Source: Chrysomallon squamiferum (Eukaryota; Mollusca; Gastropoda; Neomphalida; Peltospiridae). Taken from it: a stretch of 60,000 nucleotides of DNA. The position numbers were made by a program, and so were the translations under genes. Below the pieces are notes generated by a model, which did no database searches, was not told the origin of the DNA, and was given only the letters and a program-made list of their open reading frames with translations. Positions within the stretch are counted from its first letter, which is position 1. Every line of letters begins with the position of its first letter. The DNA lies in NCBI GenBank assembly GCA_012295275.1, contig CM022669.1, positions 2,645,640 to 2,705,639 of the forward strand, given 5' to 3'. Shown here piece after piece: positions 1-12,925 of this stretch.

Positions 1-1033
1 ATTATTTCTTACTCTAAATGAAAAATGGATAGAATAATGTTAACAGCAACTGTACCAGTTCCTTAATGATAAAAACCACGACAACTACGACAACTATTAT
101 TATAATTTTTGATTATATGTTAAGAAATACCAGTTAAATTATTTAATTAATTTTAAAAAATTTCTGTAACAAACTAAAAGGATTATATTCCATCTATTCC
201 AATCATCAAAACTGGTTAATATCAGTATGATTACGTAAGTAGTAATATTTTTATTTATTTATTTAATTATTTAATTTGTGGCCTTCTAAGAGGTTGCCTC
301 GTCCCCGTTTGTGCACACAGAACAAAACATTGGAATATAAACACATTTATTTTGTCTGTTTGTTCATATATAGTATACTTTAGATTCTTACATGGTTTCC
401 TTTGGATTAAAAAATATATATATATTTAAACAAATTAAAACTGATGACAACGTGCTTTATTTATAAGTTATATAACTGTACGATTCTTTAGCTCTTAGTC
501 TTAAGTTTTATTTATATTAAGATTACCAACCTTAGTCTTACATTTGAAGTATATTTTATCTTTTTAACCTCATTTATTAGTACTCTGTTCGGGAAACTGT
601 AGCAAAAGTTGTAACCATCTGTGGTATCTTTGTATTTATTATTAAAAGAATTAGTGAAAACGAAAGTAACCAAATTACACGGTAACACATCACGTGAAAT
701 TTACATATTACACCAGTCAGTGATCAATATAAGTTTTACAACTTACCCATAAGAACTAAAAATTACAACTAAAATACATATTAGTAATATCCGAACTTTT
801 CTTTTGTACTTTAACTTTGCGGATGAAATCATAAAAGGTATCCACCATTAAGGTTCGAGAAAAGAAATTTTAACTATTTGGGTATAAAACTGGTAACTGT
901 AAACATAATACGCAGAAATTTAAACCAACCGAGGAATAGTCATTCACTGAAGGGGATTCCCCTGTTTTATAAAAACATTTCTTTTTTATTTATTTATTTA
1001 TTTAGTTATAAAGAAGATTTATTTTGTAAAGCC

Positions 1034-1083
<50 letters not shown>

Positions 1084-1786
1084 CTGAATAGTTACTGTAT
1101 ATGTGACTGAATTTATATTTGCATGTATATGTGCGTACACATTAACATCGGTTTTATGCAAACATGTTAATTAATATATATACACAATGATATTTCTTAC
1201 TTTATTTTTCTTAAATAAAGTACGTATATAGTTGGTGAACATTTCCTTGTTACCGTAATAATTTATAACTGATATAATAAAATTATATTTCTGTAAAATG
1301 TTATGTTTGTGTATGTATGTAATATATATATATATATATACACACACTCTAAATAAAAGTGTTAAAGAGATTATATAACTCTGTCTTATCAGCTGGACTT
1401 TCTCTGTGTTCTGAACTAAGCTGTACTTATGTACTTGTCACAAAACAGTAGCTCTTATTATTTGACGAGGTTGGTTGTGATTTAGTATTTCACATACACA
1501 CGCACACGCACACACACACACACACAACACACACACACACACTTGCACTTGCACTTGCACTTGCAAACACGACCAAATGTATGCAATTGTCACTCTTCGG
1601 AATTCAAAATTTTGCATAAATCAGTTGATACGTCATTCCTTTTTGAATTTCCTGAATTCAAAATATTACAATGGGAATAAATATAGTGACTTTGAATTCC
1701 TATAATTTTGCCAGCACAAGCCGCCCATTCACTGTTTAAACAATCTGTAAGTACGTGTCTTTTTTGAGGTGTGCTTCATTTTGGAC
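1..1786. other. AT-rich sequence without recognised genes
   Basis: No exon-like segment seen. It holds an (AAT)n run at 1034-1080 that creates a long Asn ORF, (AT)n at 1321-1343, (CA)n at 1496-1543 and four ttgcac hexamers at 1542-1565. Confidence 0.6.
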
Positions 1787-2153
1787 AGATATATAATAAA
1801 AGATCTTTATCTTAAAGATACGATGATTCTGCAAAAAAAACAAGTTGTTTTTAATTCTATGCCAAGTTGAACTTTAAGAAATGATAAAAACATTATAAAT
1901 CAGTTACCCTATCTTTACAATCACTCTTTAGACACTCGCGGTTTATTTTATATTGCCCTATGTCAGATCTACAATAATACAACCAGCACGACATTACAGC
2001 ACCCTGGGTGATATTGTTCGGACAGTTTTACTTTGAAGTAGCATGGACGTGACTGGAAATGGAAGCTGTCGGGGACGTTTCAAATGCGACAAACAACAGG
2101 AAAGAAATCAGAAAATTTAAAACTGTTATAAAGTCACTGAAGATGATATTTAG
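1787..2153 (+). promoter_or_regulatory. Candidate 5' non-coding first exon and promoter
   Basis: A TATA-like run at about 1789-1800 precedes a patch of higher GC (1980-2100) that ends in a good donor, TTTAG|gtgagc, at 2154. A 25-codon ORF (2043-2120, starting MDVTGNGSCRGRFKC) would be a uORF. A second strong donor, GAAG|gtgagt, lies at 3027. Both could feed the exon starting at 4098. Confidence 0.25.
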
Positions 2154-3177
2154 GTGAGCCTTTCTGGAGCATGTAATCATAGCAATAATAATAATAATAT
2201 CAATGAAAAATGAAATTAATGAAAAAAAAATGTTATGAGATATTTAGTTATAAAAGTACTTCTACTACAACAAAAAACACTGTTACTAACACTATTGTTT
2301 CTATCACGTCTACTATTGCTGCTTTATATCTACTTCAACTACTACTAAAACTTGTACAGTTTCCATAGTTACGGCAATTATTTCTGTAACTTTTGTTCTT
2401 AGAACTAGTATTCTATTGTTAATATTATATATCACACAACTATTACCAGTTGACAATAATAACAGTAACAATAACAACAACAACAACATCACAAAAACAA
2501 CAATATTAAAAAGAAAATGATGATTATGCTGACGAAAAAGAAAGTAAACTAAATTGCAGAAAATGATTATAAATGAAATAAAGGAATATTAGTAGTTTTA
2601 TCAGAATGCCTGTCTGCAAAAGGCGTTTATATCCCAAATTAAAATGTTGCTGTATACCGATGCATATATGTACTTATAAGTAAACTATAAATGTAGCATA
2701 ACATTGTCAAGTATATTGTTTACACTATATGATTCAGAGTTACAAAAAACAAGCCCGTGATAAAAATATGATGTTATTGTTTATACTCCATATGTCCGGG
2801 AAAAATAACAGTATGTCTATTTGAACTGAACTCGGATAGTATTGTTAGTGGAGTACTTTATGCTATTTTTCCTTAGTCCAGAAATAAATGAGAAAAAGTA
2901 TCAGTACATTTTCCTGTGTATTATAGTTAATGGTGTTTTCGTAGTATGGAAAGGTTCTAGAATTAGGTACAAGCTTATTTTTGTTCTGTGTTTACAAGTG
3001 TGAAAATACCACCCGTAAAACTGAAGGTGAGTACTAACTTAAATGCCATGAAAAAAGATATGAAATTATTTCTAAAATCTTAATCCTAAGCAATTAATGC
3101 TTTAATATATATGATTAAAAAAACACCTATTACCTCAACAACAACATCGGCAACAGAAACAGCAAGCACAACAGCCA

Positions 3178-3260
3178 TAATAATAATAATAACAATAACA
3201 ATAATAATAATAATAATAATAATATTTGTGGAGATTTAATTTATTTTTTATTTTTACGCA

Positions 3261-3292
<32 letters not shown>

Positions 3293-3661
3293 ACAAACAC
3301 GATATATATTCTAATACTTTAGCTAAATTATAATAGTATCGTATATATATTTTCTTTCTGAAAGTACTTATATTGTCACTTTATTTTCAGTAATGTGAAT
3401 GTATTCATTCCGCTATTACCAAGGACAGATTTGATAATAAATACCCTTCGATCTCACATATTAAAGTGTTTATGAGAAAGGTCCGTGTTATTTGTACTGT
3501 TGCTAATATAAATGATTTATAAATTCTATTTAAATATATTTTGATGTGATCGTAAAATATGAACTTACCCACGGTTTCTAGCTTGATAATGCAGCTTTCT
3601 ATAGCAGACGTATAATAGCTTAATATTATATATTTTTATTGTTTTGTAGGGTTTGTTCTTA

Positions 3662-3703
<42 letters not shown>

Positions 3704-4049
3704 CTTTGTGTGTATTTAAAAAATGACTACTGCTACTACTACTGCTACTACTGCTATTATTATTACTACTACAACTACTGCTATTTCTGTTTCTACTACT
3801 GCTGATAAACGTTTTTATTATCTAAACTTTGAAATGTTTTAATTAGATGAAAAGTATTTGACTAAATATATTATATTAATCCATCTACATTTCTACCGCA
3901 GCTGTTTCTGTTATTATTAAATCAGCTGTTATTAGTTTAATTTGACTGAACTACAGTTATATTATATATCTTATTCTTATTGTTCTGTGACATAGGCAGC
4001 CAATGTTTTCTAATAATAATGTATAATAATTATATTAAGAAGCTTGGCG

Positions 4050-4077
<28 letters not shown>
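3178..4077. repeat. Microsatellite cluster upstream of exon 1
   Basis: (AAT)n at 3178-3222, (CT)n at 3260-3287, (TA)n at 3665-3701, CTA/CTG triplets at 3727-3800 and (ATT)n at 4052-4077. No coding potential seen. Confidence 0.8.
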
Positions 4078-4080
<3 letters not shown>

Positions 4081-4097
4081 TCTTGTTGTTTTTCTAG

Positions 4098-4142
4098 AAA
4101 AAAGTATTTTAATACTGTAGGTCCAAAACATCGCCAGATGTA
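4098..4142 (+). promoter_or_regulatory. 5' UTR end with minimal start-stop uORF
   Basis: The acceptor tttttctag ends at 4097, so 4098-4142 is probably the end of the 5' UTR. ATG TAA at 4138-4143 is a two-codon upstream ORF whose stop shares its last base with the main ATG at 4143 (ATGTAATGG). Such elements are known elsewhere to hold ribosomes or allow reinitiation. Its effect here is inferred. Confidence 0.45.
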
Positions 4143-4462
4143 ATGGCACTCAGATTTCATGGCGAAAAAAGAAATCTCACTCGTTCTCAGTCATTTGTTA
4201 CACCAGTAGCAAGCAGGTCTCTGCACAAAATAAAACGAACTATGTCCAGTCACGACAGCTCAGACAAAAATGATTTCTCTATGAAATACATAACGAAATT
4301 GGATGACAAACTAAAAAAACGTACAGTGCAACATAACTTTGTTGACTCGAAGTCATCACCGTCTTCTGATCAGCTGGATAATAATTATGACAGAAGAATA
4401 CATCACAGCAGATCCTGTGGCGGTTCTGTACAGTTATCAGACTGTAATCAATATCGAAACAG
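4143..4462 (+). CDS. GRAM gene coding exon 1 (start codon)
   Basis: Encodes residues 1-106 plus two bases of codon 107. The start ATG has G at -3 and G at +4. It is the first in-frame ATG after a TAA at 4110-4112 if the acceptor at 4096-4097 is used. Another acceptor-like AG lies at 4119-4120. The content is basic and Ser-rich with no recognised domain, probably disordered and cytosolic. The donor is CAG|gtaatt. The exon is 11 kb from exon 2, so an alternative first exon inside intron 1 is possible. Confidence 0.75.
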
Positions 4463-4944
4463 GTAATTCCATAAATTATTTATTTACTCATTTATTATTG
4501 TTGTTGTTGTTTAGTTCTATCCTCTTCAATTCTTGATTTTCACTTTGTTGCTAGGAGAAACCTGTTTTAGTTCAGCGATTCGAGCCCTGACCTGATGCGC
4601 AAACGAGTGCGGGATCAATCCTCATGATACTTATTTCACTTACCATTTTGTCAAGAAAAGCGAATTTCCTCATGAATAATTGTTGGTTAAAAAGTAATTC
4701 AGTACATCACCACAGTCTAAAATATATTTGTAGTGTTAGTTCTAGTGGCAGAAGAAGCAGTAATTTACAGTTTACTTTGTAAAAAAAATTTAACCTATAT
4801 ATCCATTGCTTTTTTCATATCAGAATTCATAAAATATATTTTTACTGGCTAAACTGATAACGTTTTATATAGAATATGTAATATGAAAACTCACGCGCAC
4901 AAATTTTACTTTTTTATTTATGTTTTTAATTTTTTTTTAAATAA

Positions 4945-4976
<32 letters not shown>

Positions 4977-7900
4977 TTTGTATTATCTATATTATGAAAG
5001 TGTTTAATTATCAGAAAACGGTTGTCATATTACAGCATCAAACACAAAATAAGTGAGGAAATAAGTGATGGGGACGCGTTCCTATTTTTTTTTTTTTTTC
5101 ATTGGAAAGTGGAGACTATACTTTTGATAAATCAGTCGTTTAACATTTACTGGCTGGGATGTGAATGGGCCAGCGACGAAATTAACTGACTTAGTATAAA
5201 ATTATTATCTATAATTAAGATATATTAGACAACAACAACAATAATAATAAATTAAAATCAAATCGAAGTTATCGAATGTGGTTAGAGAGGAAGCTGGAGC
5301 CTACTTGGTTATCATCTACATACCAGTTACAACAACAAATGCGAAGACGATGTAACAGACTCATTTAATTTAATATACGAGAGTCCACACTGCATGTAAT
5401 GTCTGTTTCCGTGGTCAGCAGAATATTCAACAGTTAAGGTAAGTTTTGAATGCTACGAATGTATTATTATTATTATTATTATTTTTAATATTTAAAGATT
5501 AAATCAGAATGGAGTGAATGTTTTCATTTTTGACAGTAAAATAGTTAGGTCGGTTTAATCGTTTTGAACTTCATCCTGTAACACCGGCAAAGTACATCAT
5601 TTTCTTTTTTCACGTCAGAGACAGTGATTTTTGTTTATTTCTTTTGATATCTTTTCTTCTTTATTCACAGTCAGAAGAGGAAATAACCGCAAACTTTTCA
5701 CTGATCATAACAAATTCAGATGTTTTCACCATTCATCCATTTCATTTGTCATTTTCATGATTTTGTGAAATTTGACAGTTGAAAACGAATTTTAACTGTA
5801 AACCTTTTATTTTAAGTTCATCAACTAATAGGTTAGTAATAAACCGTGTAATTTCAAATGGATTAAAATAATTGATTTAAATATTCAAAGTCAAGAGAAG
5901 AAGATTTTGTTTACTTTAAATCACATTTATTGACATATTGAAGCTGGATTGGATAGGTTCAACATCAGCTAATTGCTATTAGGAAATTACTTCTTGCAAA
6001 GAAAAAAAATTCAGTCACATCAGTGAGGTGAAGCAGTAAAATATATAAATAATTATAATATTTATTTTATGAATTTCTTTGGAAAAATGCTTTTTTCTGT
6101 TTTCCCCACTAACATTTCCTTTATCATTCATTACTTATATGCATTCCATACCACCATTAAAGTCAAAATAATATATATCACATGTATCCTTTTAAAAAAC
6201 ATCCCTTACAGAAAAGTATTAATGCATTTTTAAAAAAAATCAGCCTTGTGACATGTATAATGAGTAATGTGCTCTATTTCCTTGTAATCAAATTACCTTG
6301 TCTAAACATGCCATGTTAAAACTTTGTCATATTTCCAATAATTTAGGTCTATTAAAATAATTTGTCTGTTCTATATAAAGAAACTTCTGTTGTTTCAGAA
6401 ATATGTTTAACCTTTATGATGTGGAATATTTTTTTTTTTTTCAGTATCAGTATAGCCTTGTGTGGTTAGATACACTTAACTAAATGAAAACGAAATAATA
6501 TAATAAACATAACATAATCGTTTTTTTCTCTATTGGTGTTTTGAGATCATCTATTAGAACAGATATAAAATATCTTGAGCTAATATCAGTTTTCAGGACT
6601 GTTGCTTTAGAGGTTTATTAAATGCATTATTAATGTAATTTATGTTTGAGACGGGCATCAGAAAATGTCTGTCACTGTCATTCATATGAAAGTAAGACAT
6701 TCTTAATATTACTTCAAAAATTAGTATTCTTTTCATGAAATTACATAATGAAAGAAATGGGGTTTATTTGAAATGAAACAAGTGACAGTTAGAAAATATG
6801 TTAATAGTAATGGTTATTTGTTATAATCTTTTAGAAGCAGATTACAGAAAGAAAAAAAATGTACATAATCACAATCTTTCACTTGGGGCACTAGGTGGAA
6901 CAGGAAATAACCACTAGGCCTAAATATTGATCTCTGACCCCCAGTCCTTAGTTCAGCTTCATAAAGTAACAATATTATTATCTTTCAGAAAATATTCTTG
7001 GTAATATTCAAAAATATTTACTCAAAACTTGCTATATTTTAATATTTTGATTGTAAAATATATATGATCGAGAAAAACTGCTGCCAGTACTGCATCTTAT
7101 ATGAATATTAAAGGTTTTGCCTGTTGGAAATAGAAACCAAATTAATAAACACACAAACACACATACACATGCACACAAACACACATACACACACATAACT
7201 GTGTGTGTGACTATATTTACACCTTATTAGCTGCAGGCTAAATAACCTTGAGTTGTTTATGTTCTTTCATTTTAAACTACAGGATCCTGACTTAGAATAC
7301 ATGGCTACTACGAATGGTCTGTCAGTGTTATGTGTTATTATTCTTAATCTGCACACAAAGTATAGTGAGTGGTAGCCTTTTTACTTTGTTTGCTATCAGG
7401 CCTTCAGTGAAGTTGCCGTATTGATCGGTAATAGCCAATGTCCTATCTTCATTTGACCGAAAGTGATTGAAATGAACACTACTCCTCATTTACTTGGCCT
7501 CATTTCTGTATAACGATAGCTTTACAGAATGGGGGTGTTTGGATTATAAAGGCATTTTGCCAGTGTGGTTTTTGTGATGTGACATGGCAGTTCATAGCTG
7601 CATATTCAAGGACATGTAGATTATCCTTTCAACACCCGGCCTTTCAAGGCAAATACTGCTTTTAAGAAAGAAAGGTACTATAATGTTGTCCTTTCAAGGG
7701 TTTATTTTTCTCGGTTTATGTATATGTCTATATGTGTTTGTTGTGTTCATACATATATATGCATTTCTATAAATGTTTACATACTTTTAAAAAAATAATC
7801 ATAATTAAACACTCCTTGAAGTAATATAATGCACATATCTTATTTTAAAATCATAAGGAAAATGTAATGAAATTGTTTTATTGTTAGAATATGGTGAAAC

Positions 7901-10900
7901 TGATGTTTAAATAATTTTATTAGATCTATCTTTTGTTGCTCTTCTTTTTTTTCTTGCTTATTAAAATTCTATAGATAGGATAAATGATGCATAAAGATGC
8001 ATCTCAAAAGTCTGCTTCTTTATATATTAACTCATACAACCAATGCCCGTAAATATTCTTTTTGAAAGGTTTTTGTTTTTGGCATTCATGTAACTTACCC
8101 ATAATCAGAGCAGTGCATATACATTAAAAATATGTAAGTGCTAACTATTTAATGGTAGTTATTGCTAAAATATGCAAAACTCTGGTTATTTATGTAACTA
8201 TTATTTAATTTTATATATGTCATGATGTTTATAATGATTTAGATTTTTTCAGCACATGAGGTGTATTTGTTTAATCAGAAAATAAGGTTTGAATTTGCTG
8301 CATGTTGTTAGATACAAGATACACATGTTTTTTTTAAAACAGATTACATGGCTTTTGCACAGGGTACAAAGATCACAAGTACTCATGGTACACATATCAT
8401 ATTAGATAAATTTCTATATCCTTTCGCCCTTGTTATCATAGTTTTTGTCCTCAAAAGTATGTGATTTTCTTTTCTTTCTTGTATTAGCAGCAGTTAATCA
8501 AATTTAAAATAAGTTAAAGTCAGAAAGAATAAATGATGCCAGCTATTTACTTTTTTATAACTTTTTTCATTTTTATTCTTTGTTTAAATTAAGATCAATG
8601 CTATGTATGTGAATATTTACTCTATTTAACTAGTATCATTTGGCAAAACATTTTATTCTAATATGACAGGACTGTTTAATTAATAAGCAAAAAACTAAAT
8701 TTTATAGGCAAGTGTTACCTAAATAACATTCAAATAAGTTATTGTATTGTTCCATAAAATATCTATGGTTTTATTTTCACTATATGGCATTATAATAAAT
8801 AACCAGTAGGAAAACAGATTCATTCTTTACTCTAACAACTCCAGCTGTTGACAATTATGGTGATCAAGATCACATTACTAAAAACAATGCTACCTTGAAC
8901 TTAGAATAAATTTCTGTTACATTGTTATTGATACGTGCTCTTTTCTGGTTGCAAAAAGCAAGAGCAAATGAACTGAGACCTTGGAACTAATGCATTATTA
9001 ATATAAATTGGACAAGAATACCAGAATCACTTAAATTAATAGACTCTATTTTTTTTTTTCATACTTAGATTTAAAAATTCTCAGTTCACGCATATATTTC
9101 TTAATATTATTATAGTTATACTTTTTGCATTGTAATCCCCAAAATCACCAGACTTATTCAAGGAATGCCTATTTCCTGATGATTTGCGATTTTACTTTTT
9201 TTATTTTTGCCAAATCTAAATCATTAAATTTTCTATAAAACATATTGGTCCTGAAATTCAGTAAGAAGTTAAACCAAAAAAATATTGATTGAAAGTGCAC
9301 TTCAATATAATTTTAAAGCACTTTGGTAGGATCTCTTACTTTTAATCAGTCATTAAATCACTGCTTTATTCAGTATTGGTAAATATATTATTTCCTTTTT
9401 TTTCAGCTTAGACACACAACATATAAATTTGTGTTTGTGTATTTAAATATTGATATGCTACTGTTTCAAACTAAATTAAAACTGTCAGTTACCCTTTGAA
9501 TAATTGCATTTTTGTTTCAAGGGATTTACTTCAATTCTCATTTCTCAATTAAATTATTCATAAACAATATGTATGTCTGAATATATCTTTTTTTTAAATA
9601 TTTATTTTTATTAATAGCTAAACCAAACTTGAAAGCAAAGTAAAAAAAATTGTACATTACGTTCCTCTGAGTTTCATTTTTTAAATAGGCTTTATTTAAA
9701 TGTTTTGCTCTGAGCAGTTTATAGTTTTGGTATCTTTTTCTGTGGTTTCATTAACTTCAGACCAAAAATGGCTTTGATATGTTTGTGATATTGCCTCAGG
9801 TTTGTTCCTGTTTGTCCCAGTAGAGTATATTTTGATATTGGTTATTGATTTATCACTGGATTATATTACAAATCTTATGACTTTATCCAGCTATATAGTG
9901 AGAATACCAGGATGAATTTGGGATCACAGGTTTCTGATTCATTTATATTTAATAATTTCCTCCTCTTATCCAGTTGTACGTTTTCCTGGCTAATGACTTG
10001 TGACTAGGATAAGGAAGTTTGTTTATTGCATCATCATCTTTTTTTCTCTTTTTTTTCGTCTCACCAGCCTTTTTTATATGATATCATAGTAATATAGTAA
10101 AGTATATTACACTGGAATTTAAAAAAAGTATAATTTTGGACATCAGCAAATTTATTTGATTAATATGTAAATTATATATACATTTTTTAATACGGCAATC
10201 TTTTCATAAATATTGTTCATACAGATAAAAACTGCTGCTGAATATTATTAGTGTCAATCAAAAATTCTTTTGTTACTAATGAATAACTGAATTTATCAAT
10301 ACATTTATGTGCTCCATAGACATTGTACGTGAGTGACATAGTTTTTTACAATATCAAATTTTTTTTTAGTACTTTATTTAATTAGCTGAAGTGAAAATAG
10401 TCATTATTATTTTTAATAGATAGTTAATTTTCTGTTTATAGGTTTCAGTTACTGTACATTTAATGTTGTTAACATATATGAAATGAACCACTGCCTAGAT
10501 GTGAGGATGTTAATGATCTTGTTTACAGATTGGTATTAAGTAGTTGAAGAAAACTGTTTTTTAGGGAAGAAGTTTAACCTGAATATTAACATTTAAAAAA
10601 ACATTATAATTTGTTTTGTTTTCATCCTTTATTTCAGTATTTTTTCTTTTCTTTTCTTACTTTCTTTTTTATTTGTTTCTTTTATTATATATATATATTT
10701 TTTTTTTCAAGGACACAAGTATATTAATCATAATTGTGTAACTTTTTTTTTTCTTTTTTTTTTATGATAAACAGAAAGGAATGATGAGCAACTAATTATA
10801 TAAATTTCTGATTTGCTATTTGTTTTAGGTATTTATTTATTGCTGTCATTAACAGATTTTTTATTTGCATAGGCATTTTAGCATTTGCTATATCATATTT

Positions 10901-12894
10901 TGATCTATATTATAAAATTTGATATATTTCACATGATGGCTGAGAGAGTAATAAGTAGAATTTCCTTCCATCAATACAAATAATTACCTACTGGTGATAG
11001 CAATTTGATAATATGGATTTTAGATGCTAAGATAAATCTACAAGCAAAAATGTGTTTACTTTGACTGCCCATACATTTTGTATTGGCCACAGTTATTTAA
11101 CAACAAGCCATGCATTCTTCAGCTGTGCAGCACACATTCTGACAAGTGTGTGTCAGATATTTGAACATTTTCTTTCCTTTTAATTCTAAATACACAGTGA
11201 AGATGTTGCTTGCATTAATTCCTCTGCACTTTCTAAACACGAGTATGAATGAATGGAAATGATTATTCACAATAACATTCCACACCTACCGTTTGCTGTG
11301 TTGTATCTTGTAAATATTACACCTACAGGAATTCCACAATATTAGTTCAAATAACACATTGCATATGTCTAGTGCCAGATATTGTTGTTCACTTTTTCTG
11401 TGTTCAGGTGTCGTTTTTCCAACGTGTCATTATTAATAATTTGTGAATATCTACGAACTAACAAACAAAAATATGCACTGTGAGGTTCTTACATATTTAT
11501 ATGCAACAGATCTATAAATACAATAATATGGTAATAACATAAGAGTTTTGTTACATTAAGCTGAATTGGAACATAACACATCAACTGTTTTGTTACAACA
11601 TTCTTGTAACGCACATTATAATGCATTAAATAATGGTAATAGTTGGGGCTATTTGTAGAACATCAGCTACTGTAGGTTAAATTCAGCAGGCCAGCATTGT
11701 TTAAATTGTCAGACTATGAAATGGGGATCACAAAAGTTCTTATGAAATTTCAGGTAATAAAACAATACATCACTGTGCCTCTGGTAAAAAGCGATCTTTT
11801 ATTTTTTATCTTTAAATATTCATTTAAACTTCAACTTTGATTTTCCTGACTATATAAGCAGTTGAAATTTGTAAATAAAATCTGAGAGAGTAATTTAATT
11901 ATTTGATATATAAATATAACATAAAAAAAAAACCCCCAAAACCAGCAGAAAAAAAAAAATAATAATAATAAATAAATAAAACAAAACAAGTTAAACAGAA
12001 AGTGAAAGAAATCTGGCACTATTTAAGTAAAAAGAAGATAATTTTTTGTTTTATTTTTTATATATATTTTTTTTGTTAGCTATTCATTTTAGATATGGAT
12101 GTTTCGCCTTGTGGTTCTTGTTCAGGTAATGATCTTTTATTTAAAATGAAAACAAAATGAAACTAAATTCTCCAGCATTTATTAATGAGTAAGCTGCTCA
12201 AATCAAACTGTTTTTACCTAGCTTTCAGACATATTCTTCATTTGTTGGTATCTATAAATAGAGCATCTGACATCCTAGTAGTTGTTTTGTTCTGGTCTGC
12301 TACATTACTCATCAATAAAGCAAACAGTTCATTCATATTTTTTTAGAGGCTATTTGCTTCAGTAAGTTAAACTTAGTCAATTCCACTATATTATTGTAGA
12401 AGTCTTTCTATCTGTTTTATATATTGTCATACTGTCATTCAGTAAATACATTTTTTTTTAATAATTTCATCGGATTTGTTATGTTGAAAACAGGCAATAG
12501 TCATTTATATATGTGTGTTACTAATACAAGTATCTATATGAAAAAACAAACCAAAAAACCCCCAAAACAATAATTTTTAAATAGTCGTTTCATGATATAT
12601 GGGTGGTTTGTAACTCAAAACATTGAAATGAGGAAGCACACTTGTGCCTTTTAATACATTTTCCTTTTTTGATAGTCTGCAAAGAATAGTTTGTAGACAT
12701 CTTTCCATAGAGAGAAAAAACAGATCAAACTTTGAAAAAGAAATTTTTGGGAATGGGAAAGTGTGCATTGAGGCAATTTCCTGTTCTAAACCATTGGCAC
12801 CAACAGGGTAACACACTTAACTAGTTATGTGAACCTGAATGTAGCTAGTAAACTGTAATAGATAAAGATAAAATAAAAATTAAAATTATGTAAA

Positions 12895-12925
<31 letters not shown>

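Noticed and set aside
878-1087. 69-codon ORF ending in a poly-Asn run
   Set aside because: The run is an (AAT)n microsatellite and the rest is AT-rich with no coding signal.
4339-4536. 65-codon plus-strand ORF overlapping exon 1 in another frame
   Set aside because: Shadow of exon 1 that continues into T-rich intron sequence.
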